Part shown: in pieces, positions 25,723 to 40,700 of the stretch | Position numbering within the stretch: position 1 is the stretch's first letter | Layout: every line of letters begins with the position of its first letter | Assembly: GCF_000150275.1 (NCBI RefSeq) | Contig: NW_002060947.1 | Location: 5,964,286 to 6,028,285, forward strand | Source: Trichoplax adhaerens | Taxonomy: Eukaryota; Placozoa; Uniplacotomia; Trichoplacea; Trichoplacidae | Direction of reading: 5' to 3' | Length of the DNA: 64,000 nucleotides | Notes under the pieces: generated by a model | Told to the model about the DNA's origin: nothing | Databases searched by the model: none | The model's input: only the letters and a program-made list of their open reading frames with translations | Translations under genes and position numbers: made by a program

Positions 25723-28275
25723 GTGGCTACGATAAATCGGATGATCAACTTAGTCTCCACGATAACAATCCCATCTTATTTAACAGTTACATTAAGACAT
25801 TACACAAAAATACCACCTTATATAGCTGCCTACAATGGCCTTATACGCACACAGTACGAATAATATAAGTACACCTTTTCATCATCATTAATCATGAAAT
25901 TACCTTATAAGCATAGTCGACTATTCTACTTCTTAATGCTTACGTACTTCAACTACTATTGTAATTAGCTGAAACTACTTCAAAATTTAACTGGTGGAAT
26001 TGTGTAACAGATAACAACATAATCAAATATAGATGATGCTTCCACCAAAGCAAAACATTTAAATAATATATTAGGTCTCATTATATTACTCATGTATTGT
26101 TAAGTATCAGTAAGAATAAAAATCTCTTTGATATACACATTTATAGTTTAGCTGAAGTATAAATAAAGCATACAGTACAGTACATTCTCGCCATACAGGT
26201 AATCTAATAACCTATCTAGGAGTCTACATATAGTTAATGCCACGTAGGAAGTATCTTAGCAAGATTTGAAAATTACCTACTTCTGTCACATTTTAACATC
26301 TGTAAGGTAATAACACTAATATAGCTGTAAACTGCGATAAAAGAATGACAGTAATCTGACATATACAGTATTAGAAAATTAGATGATTCTATAATATTAA
26401 ATATTACTATAAAATGCAATCCTTTTGTAGCTCTCAATATCAATGTATAAGATTTATTCCTATGTAGTCATCGTGTAACCCCAAGTATGGAAGTGCAACA
26501 TTTGAACTATATAAATTAGCATAGCCTAGATCATAACTATAAATATAGCGATTGGAATTCACGTATTACGATAGTATTTTATGTTATTAGCAAAAGCATA
26601 TTAGCGCGAGCTGAATAATAAAATAGTCCAATTTATAAGCTACCCTCGGAATAACTATCGGATGAAGAAAATGGCACAGATACCTAATAGAACTTTATTC
26701 ATTTTCCATATAAACAAATAGGAAACAAGTCAAGCATGCTGTTATTATTCGCAACGGCTACATCAGGATGATTACTATAACTGCCAAAAAATTCTCTTAA
26801 TTTAATTTAATCTATGATAATTATTATAAGAGGAGTTACGATTTGTAACATTTTGTAATTTTACAAGATTATAGCCAAGAATGATGCTATCAAGAAAGGA
26901 TATGACTATGTATAAACACACTCTCAAAGGTCACTGCACATAATTACAAATTCGTGCAAATAATATTAATAATTTCAAGTTTTTAAACAAAAGCGAAGCA
27001 TTTCGATGTTATTAATTAACATTATCTACATAAGCAAAAATTAAGCTGTTTGGGAGCACATTTATATGCCGTTTCTAAGCAAATTCCTCCCGTAAGAATA
27101 TCAACAAATACCGGAACTACTTAAATTCCCAACTGGTGAATAATGTGTCCAAGGTTAGGCCCGACCAGAAAATGATTATGACATGCAACTAATAATTTAT
27201 TGAATTTGCTTTTAATTCTATAAATTGTGAATAACAACTGCATGATATATTACAGGGTATAGACATGGGCTCATTCTATGGATTTTTTTGCACAGCGTAT
27301 AGATTATTGTTAAATTACATACATTTAGCATAACCTGGTTTGTTGATAATTCATTTAATAAATAATATCATCTAATACTCAGCAATACATTTTAAACTAT
27401 TATTGAATGATTCATCCATTTAAATCCAGACTTTATAAATTTTAGATCGGCTGTATACTGTTTTCATACTGTAAATAGATATTGCCAGGATGAATATTCA
27501 GTTTATAATAAATAAGATCTAAGTCCTGGCAGAAAATAGCAGTTCATCAAATCGTTAAATTATTTCGTATATCATACTGAATAGCCATTGCTTCATCTTG
27601 GAGATAGTTTTGTTAAAAGAATTTATTAAACTCTGTATGTCATACTGTTTACGGTATATCCGCTGTAGTTAGCTCAGCATCATTGATGATAATTAACATG
27701 TAAACACAATTATATACCACATCATGCTAGCTATGAATTGGTATACGGAAATCATAAATTTTCTTTGATAATTACACGAGTCCAGCAGTCTGTAATAAAT
27801 CGTAGTCAAATATATTTTTTACTTATATCGATACATATAATATTAGTAAGTTAATTAAGGCAGTCTCTCCTTTTAATGAAAAACTTTACATCAATATATC
27901 GTATAAGAGTTTTAACCCTGAAAGTAGTCACCTGTAACTACATTATTGGGCTAGATCTTATCGATAATTAACCTAGAAATAATAGCCATTGTCGTCACAC
28001 ATCGTCATGCTATTCCTGATAAATATATCATAAACTAGAGTAACGATGCTATCGAAGAAAATTAGAGTTTACAATAATTACTTTTTCATATATTATAAGC
28101 AAATACGCACATATACTTCTATGCTTAAAGTTATAAGAACAAATACGCAACAAGCTTCCAATTTGAAAGAAATATTTGGTCATAGGATATCTTACTTCTT
28201 CATTGTGAGTCCAACTTCCAAATTTAAATCATTCTGATCGTTAAAATACCGATTCTACAGCTCTGTATTCCACAT
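25723..28275. other. Intergenic region, 3' flank of gene C
   Basis: 2.5 kb of AT-rich sequence between the inverted-repeat arm and the stop codon of gene C. Apart from short chance frames (for example 28046-28237 on plus) I see no feature in it. Confidence 0.45.
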
Positions 28276-31200
28276 CTAAGGTATTCCGTACTCAAGGATA
28301 AAATTTGTGTTCATGTCATGATCTAATTTAGTAACATTGAGTACCTAGATGGCCCAAAGCAAAGTATAGAAATTAATTATTAGTTCTGTATATTTTGTAA
28401 AAAGAAGACAATGCTTTGCAATGAATACTTGAGACTTACTTTCTTATCGTTGTCCCAATTGAAGAGCTTGTATCTGCTATTAAGTCTACAGGAGATAATT
28501 CTCGATGCTTTGATACCATAAACTGTTATAAAATCCAATCTTGGTACTATTGAATACCCTTTGACAGTGACTGAAGCCGTTACGCCAGTCTATAGAAATT
28601 AATAAGTTAAATTTTAATCTTATCAGAATAAAAAAGCTATTTATTACCCGCAGAATATGGAATAATTTTCAATTTACTCTTTGTTAAACAAAATAAAGTA
28701 AATTCTACTCGTATAACGAGTGTTCTATCTACTTACAGATGTTGCCTCATAATTGATGATGGTATATTGTTGCTTATCAATGGTATCTTAATATGTCAAT
28801 AAATAGTAAAGCATCCATTTAAGCTCATTATCTATCATAAAGTTATTTTTGGGTAAAGTTTTCATTTTAAATTTAATAAGCTAGCTAACTAAAGGTCATA
28901 TTAAACGAAATGCGTTATCATCTACTGGTACCACAGAAAACATTAAAAATTAACCAGAAATGGCATCATTTACAAACCAGGTTATTTACAATATAATAGC
29001 TTACAATAAATTAACTATCATCCAAGGAAAAATATATCCTAATTAATTATGAATACAAAGTCCAAGAAAATTATTTTCTACTATGTCTGTTTAATTGCTA
29101 GTTTGGAGATGAAGCAGCAATGTTATTAAGAAACATCATTTATAATTATAAAATGATTAATGTCCAGCTAATTATAATTATTGCTGTACTACACTAATAA
29201 TCAACCTCATAAAAATAGCTGCAGCTAGTGCTGCTTTTCTATCTCTATTAGTGTATAATCTAACTAGACTTACCAATTGATTCTCCATCATCATAAAATG
29301 CAGTACCACTAGCTTGCTCGTTGTTATCTACAGCTATCTTTAATGAATACGGATTCTTGCGACTATTATTAAATAAATAATCGGTTATTTAAGCTTGTCT
29401 AAAGAGCGACGATACCTTTTCGTTGGGCATTTGTTAATGATAATCTAATTGAATTTGTAATCCCTTGTCTAATAACTTACGCGTAAAACGTTGTATTAGC
29501 GGGTTTTTGGTGAGGTAAAACGTAGCCACCACGAATATGCAAATTGATGTGATTTGTTGGTGCTGGTAAGTCGACAAATCTATTTACAGTATTAATTTCT
29601 TGTCCCTAAGCGTAAAAATCGTGAAACCTTAATGGAAGTTAGCATAACTACCACAAGACTATAACAAAAATTTAACATATATATGATATTACAGTGTAAT
29701 AATCGAACCAACGGCCTTGAGGGAAGTAAGCCCGAACGGAATTAGCATTCTGTAAAGCAATAAACATTTAAAATTTTTTTATCCAGTTTATATCATGATC
29801 ACTGACTATTATAATCTCAATTTCCTCGAACAGTAGTAATCTCGACTCATAAACTAGTGTGGTCTTATTTTTATAAGTCAAATAATTTTAGGATATTTAG
29901 AGTAATATCTAATCTATCAATAATAAATAAGTCATATTTCGTTGCTGATTATAAAATGTGTAAGTGAAACATTCTTACCTCCGTTAAAACTGGTGTTATT
30001 AACAAAGCAGGTCCCCATAAGAATTGTTTATCGATACTTCGAGCAACCTCGTCGGTAGGAAATTCAAACATTAGAGATCGCGTAACAGTATTGCCTTGTG
30101 TGTGTGCTTGGTAGAATAATGTGTACAAGTAAGGTAAAAGGGAATATCTTGTTAATAAAACTTTTTTAGCATTGGCTGCGTTTTCCGGACCCAATGCTGG
30201 TGGATGTTGGGCCTATGGAAATTTATGTAAAATTAGCAACTTAATTTCAATTAAGTAAGTTAATATTCATATTTCCGTCTTCAACTGAACTCAAAACAAG
30301 TATTTTACCCCAAAACCATAGCTGTTATGATTTCTTGAATAGGTATAAAATGCTCCTAACTGCATCCAACGATTACATAATGAGGCTGTTGCGTTACCAG
30401 AATAACCGCAAACATTCGCACCAACCTACAATTGTATCGATAAGATATTTACAGTTAATTGATATACAGTATTAAGTAACATTAGCATCAGAATTTCTTT
30501 AACTTTTAATATAATGTTTGACATTGCTTTTATTAGCGTTGGAAATTTAAGTCATATTCTCTGATAATATCTAATTAAGTATTCTATAAACTTACGTATG
30601 GAACACCAAACATGTTAAATTCAAGACTTCCTATAATGTAATACAATAATTTTATAGTAAGTTTTATCTATTAGCTTACCATGTATACATAGCTGTGATT
30701 ACTTGAAATAATTAAATTACCAATAATAGAATTCGACATAGATTGCCAACCAGACCAGTTATCCCCTAAGTTGTGTCCACCAAATCTTCCCGAACCAGTA
30801 AAAGTAGAACGGGAAATAATCATTCCTCGTTGTTTAACAGCTACACGAAGGGCTCTAAAGTTATTCATTTTGATGCAAATAGTAATTAGAGTAATTGACC
30901 TTCAAATTTAAGTCTAATAGTCTATTTAATGCTTAATTCCTTACTATCATAAAAAATATCAAAGGTTACTTACTTCATAGATGGCTCCATTTGGCTGTAA
31001 CCATACAAGTTATGAACATTATAGTGATCGCCCCATGTCTGCTTACCATGCATGCATAGAGTTTTATCATATATTCTATTTCCGCTTATAGCAGCTTTAA
31101 ATTATCAAGAAACATCCATTAATTAAGTCAATCAATTTATAACCTTTAACTTCACTAGCCCAGCTTAAATATGGCTCTGATAATAATAATTGAAACCACT

Positions 31201-34200
31201 ATAATGGCGGCATTTGCAAATCAACCTACCAGGCTTATATGGAGGATTATTGAAATTATTACGTGGACAACCAGAAATTGATCCAGAAACAAAGTTAGAA
31301 GGCTCATTCATGTCCTGAAGCATAATTTCAAATAACAATTTATTCTAGCAATTAGATTAGGGTATCCTGATTGAAATATTATTACATTTATCAAATTATT
31401 TTTGACGACTTTATCTACCAAGATCTATACTTATTAGTACCACGATTAGAATAGCAATTCTATTGCGATTAGAATAGCAATTCTATTGCGATTAGAATAG
31501 CAATTCTATTGCTATTAGAATATTTTAGCAATCAAATTATTACTGCAATATGTTATCATTAACATATTATATTTGTTGCATTACTACTTTTGATAATATT
31601 TTCTAATCTAATCACTCCCTCGTAATATCACATAAAAAGTTAATTTTAACGAAGTTTGAGTGCAATGCAACTTTTTACACGATGATTTTCATACTGTATC
31701 CCGATTTAACCGAATTGCTTTCGTCTATCTACTAAGATTATAGCCAAAGAATTTATAAACGATCAATGCAGTGTTGACATAATTTAAAAAAATGCTCTGA
31801 TCAATTAGTCCAAGACAGCAGTCAAAATTCTACTGTTATCTATGGAGATCCATTATTTTTAAATCTCATAACTTAATTTTTAAATACTTCGTAATGCTAC
31901 TAATTCCTTATATTTATCAAATGAATCTTAGTAAACTTCTCAGTTTTAAATTTATAATCAATGATATTTTATAGCTATATAAATATAAGGTAAGTAACTT
32001 ACTAGCCATAATCCATCAAACGAAATGTTCTTATGGAAATTTACAATCTGATCTTGCCACCAGGAGTGAGAAAGAGAATTAGTAAAATCTGGATAGACAG
32101 AAGCAGTTTGTGGCCAAACCTATGAGCAGACGGAAACATCAGAAAGTAAATCTTTTGCAGTCCCGTAACTAAAATTTATTAAATTGTGCTGTAGGTTTAG
32201 AGCAACTTATGTATTCGAATTAACTAAGCAGCAAAATGTTAAAAAATTATACATTTATCACAACTACTTTTAATCTTATTGTGAAAAACAGAAAAGATGA
32301 AGTAATTAAAAATTAAGCTGTCTAACATATAGCATACAATTTTGAAAGCAATTAACTTATTTCAATTTATGCATTCTATCTTTTCTGTTAAATATGATCT
32401 TAACTAATACTATCTATCGATAATATCATACTTATTTCTAATCTTTTGACTTATCATTAAAGATCATAAGAATTATAAATAAGCATGATATTGATTTTTC
32501 TAATTTATCAAAATGAGCTACCTGGCCACGAATTAGCATGCCATTTTCGTCTCTAATAAAGATATTACGAGTCAGACCTTCAGAATAAGGTCTATAGAAA
32601 CCAGGCCGATTACTTCGAATAGCAGGATCCTTATATAAATTTTAGCACACATATATAGATTAGAAAATAACAAGTTAAGCTGAGCAGATTGTTGGAAAAT
32701 TTCTACATGCTACTTTTATTTACCAATACAATAACGTATTTTTGTCCTTCTGCATGTAGATGGCGAACAAATTCAGGTAGTCCAGAAAAGCTTTCCTTAT
32801 TATACGTAAAATCCATTCGATCCTGCATGTAGTCGATATCCCCATACTGAACATCCTAGTTACACCATGAATTGAAATTATGGTTAGCATGCTATATATA
32901 GAAATTTATACTACTTTAGTTAGGCAAGCTGATATTTATCGCATTCAACGTAAGTTTGGAGTAAATTTGTTATTTTAAAATTTTATGATTTTCAATATCA
33001 CAGACCTGTGGGATTCCGGCGTCTTTCATCTCTTTAACAACTTCTTTGACCCGATCTAAGCTGTTATAACCCCAGCGAGATAACTGAAAACCTAGGGCCC
33101 AATAAGGTGGAAAATATGGCAAGCCTATAGTCTTTATAGCATTCAATATCAGTCAGTACAAAATCACCAAAACCTAAAGAGAATGTACTGAGCAAAAACT
33201 GCATTTTAAATTTAGCCGTAACATAATTTTAACTATTAAATGTATGAATAAATGAAAAATAGGCATCTATGTGTACATCCAATTAATATCATCTAAGTAA
33301 TAATAATAATCTTCATATTTTTAATATGCAGGTTAATTAACACTAGCGACTGCAGTATTTCAGACCTTAATATATTGATTAATGACATCTTGTGGACTTG
33401 GGCCAAGAAATACTATGAAATCGAGAATGCCTCCAATAGTTCTCCAAGTAAGACCAGGCGATGGAGTTAATACAGCCTCTATGAAAGATATCACAGAAAT
33501 TGATGAATCAGATAATATACTGATCACAATTATTGGTAAATTTTGTTGTATAAGACTCATACTAAATATCTTCAAGATTCACTTATCGAAATCGGAGCTA
33601 ATTTATTTAAGGTATTACTAATAAATATCCAGAACTGCAGTAAAAAATCATGGAATGGCTCTCTTACCCAAAGCATTGCTATTAATTAACAAAACGGCAT
33701 GAGCATTGCCCGCATTATCTTCAATATTTAAGTACATAGGATGGACTCCATACAAATTTTGATTGGTCTTAAGGAAGATGTAATTATAAAGTTAAAATAG
33801 ACTTGATCTAATTGAAGACTAATAGGCGTAAATTTCATAACTCGATTCTCACTCTAGATCTTGCAAAAGCTTAAACTGAGCAAAAACAAACTTACATCAG
33901 GCATGTTATCTGAGGCAAACATTCCCCAGCGGTGCCAATTCCAGTCTTGATGGCGATAATTTTGACGCTCATGTTCTCCTAACCCATAAAGCCATGTTGA
34001 TGATAGTTTACTTGAAATTTGTAAAAACTGATCTTCGTAGATAAATCCACCAACACTTGTGTCCATACTATAAGCAAAATGATGTCATCAGTCACTGTAT
34101 TCAATAGTCGTTGATCAATATTGACCATCATGATTAGTAATTGGTCCTGAATTTATACTTTGAAATAATACTATGACGAAAGTACATACAGCTCGGATTA

Positions 34201-37200
34201 AATGAAACCATTGCATTAATTAGTTTAAAAATATAGACATACATGACTTGACCCGTCGATTTTCTGGTAATTTTAATCGAAAATGGATTGGTATTAACTT
34301 GAACGTGATATAAAGGATTTCTATTGCCTTGATCACTTTCTTTCATATCAGGAAATTGTTGAATTGGAACCTGATATCTTGCACTATTTCTATCTGTAAT
34401 CTAAAGGCAAACATAATTATTCAAGATTCATATCCTGGTTTTCAAACAAAACGAAATAGCTATACTATAGGGCAGCATTTTAAGGACTAGATTGCGTCTT
34501 GAAAATATTTATTTAGCTAACGCAATATTGGCTTCTATTGACGCTATACTACCGTAGAATTAATCCAAATCAAACTTGAAGTTTTTAAATAGCCTGCTAA
34601 TAGCTATTCTAATTTGATCATTTGCTATGAATCCAGTTCCTTCCCAGGTGAAAAATGAGGAGTACACTTAAAACTTTAAATCTAATTCATGCTATACCGT
34701 ACTTAAATTTCAGCTATTCAAAGAGATATGCATAATTTATATGGGCGATTATTACAAATTTATCCTTAATAGTTATTGAATAATTTTTCCCAAATTTACA
34801 TTTACTGGTAGAGTAGAATATTCCGTCAGAATAATTTCTTTTACTTTTTACTAGCAGTCTATCTTAAAAGTTAACCTCTTTGCCTAATTCATACACTGGG
34901 TACAATCCTATCAGATAGCTTAGTTTTGCTTTTGAAGGTCATTTTATATCACATAAGGTAATTTCATCTGTCTTACAGTTGATTTTAAAACTTGCAGCAT
35001 CGGTTACGCGTTGCTGAAATTTATGGCTTAAAATTTTATTAAATTGTTTAGTACTCAAATTAATATAGGAGACCCAATTATGGAAAGGAGAGTGAGATAT
35101 TTTCTGACTATAAACTGAGGCCAAAATATCACAGTAATTAAGCTCCCTAAACCTTTTAACGCACAAAGAAATTCGTTTATAGGCGGCTAGTGCGCATAAA
35201 GTGCTAAAGCCTATTAAATATCAAGCTTGTACTAACTTTACCGTAGTATTAATGATTAGCCTAGCGAAACAAACCATTTAAACTGTGACACTTTCTAATC
35301 TCTACTTGCCAGCCAACATTGCGTTTAACAAACTACCAGTTGTAACAGAATTAAATTTAGCAGTATTAATTGAGGATATAGAAGGAATTTAATGTTATAT
35401 CTTAACATTAATCAGACTAAACTATAAATAAAAAGAATCTATTTAAGCCCATTCCTAGCTATTAAGCAATTTTTAGGCTACTAACTTATCCCATTTCTAC
35501 CCTAAATATCAGTACTTTCAAGGGCATATACTATACCTGCAATCCTTTAACCGGCTATAAAATCTAATCTATACAGTCTGCAACAATGACTAATCAATTC
35601 TTCACCTTTATTGATTACTAATCAGCATTTATTTTGTTCCAATAATTTTATTGACATATGCCCGATAGCCATATGATGCGACAGACAGTTTAATTCATTG
35701 CCCATAGATATGAGTAAGTTGATAAATAAATAAAGGATAAACATTAGAAAAAATCTTCCAATAAACAGTCTCTGAGTAATAAATACGATGACTTGTCCTT
35801 GTGCCGATATAAGAGCAAAATTTTAAAATTGATCGGAAAGGATCAGAAATGGTCTAGTAGAGTTTAAAGTATTCTTTAGTAATAAAGAATGCCATTTTCA
35901 CTTTATAGGGATAAATGGAGAAAAATTTAAAGATTTGAATGTTTGATAAGAGAATAATTATCCTTAGCGTATATTCTACCAAATGAACTAACTGTTCCTT
36001 CAAAGAAATGATGATTTGATATGGCGTTAAATGAATTTCCAAATTTCCCTCCACTCTCAAAAATCAATTTGTTATTAGCAAATTAACTTAGTCTCTTGGG
36101 TTTAATCGAGTTCTCATGAAATTTACTGGCAAGACAAAATCATAACGTAAGACGATTGTCACTTTGTCTAGCAGTTTTAAAGTTTGTCTGGTTGTCAACT
36201 GGACTGAATATTCTGAAATTAATTTTAATCGAGATTTGAAGCAAAAATATAATCAAACATTTCAGGCATTATGCATCAACACTTGTGTAACAATAACGTA
36301 GATTTTTAATTATCATTAAACTTCTTGATAACAATGCAATTATTACCTACGAAACTAGGGAACCTAAAATAATATTTCAAGGTTTAGCTGTACTAGTACT
36401 TAACATTTTGGAAATTTAAAGCAAAACTAGAGTTGATAATTGTTAAAATCCCAAAGCAACCCAGGAAATAGACAAGTTTAGAATCCTGCTTTACTGCAGG
36501 CTGGACTGAATATTACTGTAAGAAATTTAAGAAATTAAGAGTTTAAGTAGAACAGAAATTGGTAGCTACAAAGTCCACAAGGCTATCTCTTTGATTTAAT
36601 ACAAAAAGTAAATTCCTAGCAGTATTGGACTGCTTAGAAATAAATGCAAAATCCTTTAAACCTAATCGAGTTATGAATATAGCTCTAGGTATATCAAGTA
36701 TCCTAATAGACGAAAGGTATTTCATTGCAATGAGGGGCAAGTAACGTCGCCCGTGAGAGCCTGTGACCTTCGAATGTTCGATCAATAATATTACTAACGT
36801 TTGGTTTAACAACCACAATTTCTTAAGATTTTAAGACGCAATTTATTTAGGTATGAATTACGCATGGTAGAGCACTCTTGGTTCTTAAGTAGAATCATAA
36901 AGAAGAATAACCATCCGAGAAATAACTTGATGATTCCAACTCATCATTATAATTTAAGAAGTTCAATCATCATTTATAAGCTCTCCACAAATCATTCGAA
37001 GCCATCTAGCCTTACAAATACGCATATTCTGCCCTACTATATTAATTATTTCTGATGTTATTAAAGCATAAGCTATGTGCACGTATCTTACCTTAATTCG
37101 CAACCGAGAGGCTGTTTGATGCTGAATATCTACTCGCAGAGATATGGCAGGTGAATGATAGAGAGCTGGCTGATCTAAACGACGATTAACAATCACTCGC

Positions 37201-37787
37201 TGACCAAAAGAGACATTTTGAACTTGTTGGCCATAATAGGTAGTATAATTAGGTGGGTAATAACATGAAGGAGCATTTTTGGGCTCAGAAATGGGATTCC
37301 AACAGCAACCACGAGCTATGCATCCACTTTGCGATCGTTTAACAACATCAGGAAAGCAATCAAATCGTTGATAACCAGCGATTTGATTGCATGTAGATGG
37401 CTGTGTTGGATCGCCAACCGTTGGTTCTCTAGTCGTTGATATTATTATTGGTGGACGACTGGTTGGACTATTAGTACTAACTACTGGAATACCACTAGTT
37501 GTACGTGTAGTTGTTGCTGATATGGTCGAAGCAAATGTTGAATTTTCTGTACGTAAAGGATTATCAGTACTTTGGCCCAGTCCTGATTGCTCACCTGGGC
37601 TTTCATTTCGATAGGCCATTATGGTGATAGGAATAACGGCGATAATTAAAGCCAGTCCTGTGATAATAAGACCGATAAATAACTTCCGATGAGTTGTATT
37701 TCTTTTGACTTCGACAACAGCTTCTTGATCTTTTGAAGGCGATGTTTGCTCGTTTTTGAACGATTTAATGTCTTCTTCACTTGCCAT
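28276..37787 (-). CDS. Gene C: complete trefoil + GH31 protein, 21 exons, 995 aa, with altered active-site residues
   Basis: Exons: 37092-37787, 34243-34400, 33896-34067, 33668-33767, 33366-33478, 33006-33131, 32724-32855, 32522-32629, 32003-32119, 31230-31314, 30974-31094, 30721-30854, 30596-30630, 30309-30425, 29979-30212, 29693-29749, 29481-29605, 29274-29362, 28737-28786, 28440-28589, 28276-28344. The sum is 2988 nt, in frame. The start has a strong Kozak context (ACCATGG). It has an acidic tail 1-35, a membrane helix at about 36-59, a long Ser/Thr/Pro stalk to about 130, and a trefoil with six cysteines (C133, C144, C156, C161, C162, C175). The GH31 nucleophile D575 (GLWLDMNEP) and acid/base D674 (LGDN) are present. 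The usual HWLGDN is HNLGDN (N671) and GADICGF is GANVCGY (N703). Substrate preference or activity may therefore differ from B and E. Donors after exons 5 and 6 are unusual (GTCTG). It is closest to E in the last exon. Confidence 0.91.
31443..31524. repeat. 23-bp tandem repeat, about 3.5 copies, in intron 9 of gene C
   Basis: Near-perfect head-to-tail units starting at 31443, 31466 and 31489, with a partial fourth. The unit contains the self-complementary arms AGAAT and ATTCT around AGCA, so each copy could form a small hairpin. The high copy identity implies a recent expansion. Confidence 0.88.
34401..37091 (-). other. Intron 1 of gene C (2.7 kb)
   Basis: AT-rich intron between the trefoil exon and the first GH31 exon. 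Several short frames on the minus strand (34939-35166, 35854-36060, 36543-36818) have no family features and are probably chance. I see no repeat structure. Confidence 0.6.
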
Positions 37788-40700
37788 GGTGATGATACGG
37801 CCAAATTTTCTTTTCTCTAACTGAAATCAATCTTAAGGTAGAAAATATCAGCCTGTGTTGGCAATTACTAGACCATGGACTAAGTTACTGCAGAAGATTG
37901 AGGTGAATGATATCTAAGCCGCATAGGACTTTAGATTTATACTGAATTTGTTATTCATCAACTATATAAATAATCGAAAGTCTAGGTTGCATCTATTTAT
38001 TTATAAGCCCATACCAAAGATGCTATCCAATAATATTGCATGCAATTGTTGGTATTGTCTTGATATCTTCATGCTTCAATATGGAATGTTACCTACCAAG
38101 CAGATGGTTTGTACTGAAGGCGTTTCACATCCATCTAATAAATTTTCGTAAAAATAGACTGTTGACTAATTATTGATATCAAGCCGTCTAGTATTGACTT
38201 TGACTTTGCATTCATTAATGGAATAGATTGATTAACGTCAGTTTAATTAAAAACTTTTGAACATGTCAGCAATTACAATTATTTGTCTTCTCGTCGATAG
38301 TAATCGTTTTTAAATTATCTGTATAGTAGGTATCCTATAATGTCAGTGGATAGAGTTTGGCACTATAACTTACTCAAAGACTTATTCGTAACTGATTATA
38401 TACTGTAAATAATTATTATCTGGTGACACATAAAATGCTGTAACGTAGGCCATGTTATTTCCTTTTTACTAGCATAATTTCGGATATCTATAATTTTCAA
38501 ACTTGAAGGAAATACATTTGTCGATCATGTCTGTAACTTGATTTTGTTTATACTATTTTATAAGCATTCCATCTAATAGACAGCCTTGGGAATAGTTTCA
38601 AAAATATTATCTCTATTCCTTATATAGTTATGCTCACTTATAGCTAAGCAATCATCAATATGCCGAAGCAAGCTCAGAATTTTTATAAAATAATTAAGGA
38701 TCGATTAAAACTTAGGACGTATACCATACGTTGAGGTAGATTTTGCAATGGGACTAGCATAATTGTATTCCTAAATTCAATTTAATCAGGTTGTAAATAA
38801 GTTTTACCAACCAGATAGATATTGTGTCAACTGTGGTGTGCAAATGCTACAGCACCAATTTCTAAATCAAAATTATAGACGCAAATGAGAAAGCAAAACT
38901 TCGACATCGCTAATATGGATAATCATGTGAGCATAGCAATAATACTAAGCATCCTTCTATATACACAAAACCTCAAATTATGTTTGCCTATTATAAGCAA
39001 ACATGATTTAACCAATATTCAATAGCAATAAGTCTCTTTAAATCGAATTAAAATAGAGTGATACAATATCATATGCTAAATTAGAATAAATTCTAGAATT
39101 GACTCAAGATAGCTGTAAATTCTAAATCGACTTTCATGAAACTTGATATTAAGGTGAAATTCGAATATGCCTATCGGGCTCTAAGTCTAGGCTTTTTAAA
39201 CTGTTCTCGTCAGATAATGCCAAATTAAACATATTTGCGTAATATTCTATATCTATTTTACATGAATCAAATTGAGCTATTGTAAACTGACATAGTAGAA
39301 AGCCACAAATCTATTCAATGTAAAAATATATGTTATCTCTATGATATGTGGTAATCCTGACAAGAGCATGAAAATATGTTCATGTTTTCAGTGATCAAGT
39401 AAGTTCTAGATTACCATTTGATCTAAGTCTATCAAACCTGGTTTTAACTGTGGCATTTTGCATGTTTTACTCTAATAGAATTAATATTACAGTATTTTAT
39501 TAGGATGTACAACAGGTCAAAATTTATTATTAAATTTTTTTTTATAATGCCAGAGCAGATGAACATTCTGTATAAAATATGCTATATAAATAAATCAACA
39601 TCAGCTACAAAAGCAAATAGTTAAACAGTGGTACCACCACAGACACCAGATTGAAAATAAATATTTCTACCGGTAATGATTTGTTAATGTAAGACTACTT
39701 ATAACTAGTGGGAAAAAACTACCCTAATAGCACTAACCAAATATCCCATAACTGTATATAACAAGGCTTAGAACAAGAAAGTGAGTTATAACGTTAACAA
39801 GCTCTTTATACACAACTCTTTTATTAAAAATAATCATGATTATCAAGAACATATTCGTGCATGCCTTTCCAGGAATGCTATCTTGCTATTACATTAGAAT
39901 TACTTTATTAGTGTGAACATCTCTCTAGCCCATTATATTTACATTTCAAAGTGTACATTGGATTGATAAAATACATTAAATGTAGACAAATGTCTGCTCT
40001 AAGCTCCATGAACTTATGCTATAGAATAGTTTGTAATATATATGCATAACCGTATGCAACCTAACATGAATTACAGGCATAATTTGCATTATTGACATAC
40101 CGGTATCTGTCGAGAGTTTGAGATATTTTATTTTTGAATCAAATACCTCCCTGTTATAGAAAAATAAGGAGGTTATAGCCAAACCCCACTCAAAACTATA
40201 GCTAGAAAGGAAATATTCATTATTTTGAAAGTTACGTTCTACGCGCATTCAGCACGTGGTACATTCTTGTCAGGGCTATAAATTCATGAGCGACAAGCTT
40301 CATAGAAAATCTATTAAAAATTAGTTGAGTCCTTTTTCTTTATATCTATAGCTTATTTTAGTGATTACATCTAATTTCTCGACTGCAAATAAGTCTAAGA
40401 GACTATAAAACAGCATAAGTCATTCTTCAAGAAATATCTTAAACTGTCATTACGAAGCCTATTACCGGTAATGGTTGATAATTCGATTTCGTCCAGTTAA
40501 GTAATTTTGGGACCGCAAAAATGAATGTATCAGCAATAACAACTCAAATGTCATGCTAATAATACTTGCTGTAATGAAAAAAAATGTATAAAGACAATAA
40601 CGTAGATTTAAACGATACTAGAAACACATCTAATGCAACTATTTTTCAATCATAAAGTAAAATTGTTGAAGAAGGGGCACCTAGTCATGTTAGCTTTAAA

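Noticed and set aside
36543-36818. 91-codon minus-strand frame in intron 1 of gene C
   Set aside because: It begins at a TTG rather than an ATG, lies inside an intron, and shows no family motif.
39976-40248. 90-codon minus-strand frame with ATG
   Set aside because: No recognisable domain, no signal or repeat, and composition like the surrounding AT-rich DNA. A chance frame is more likely.
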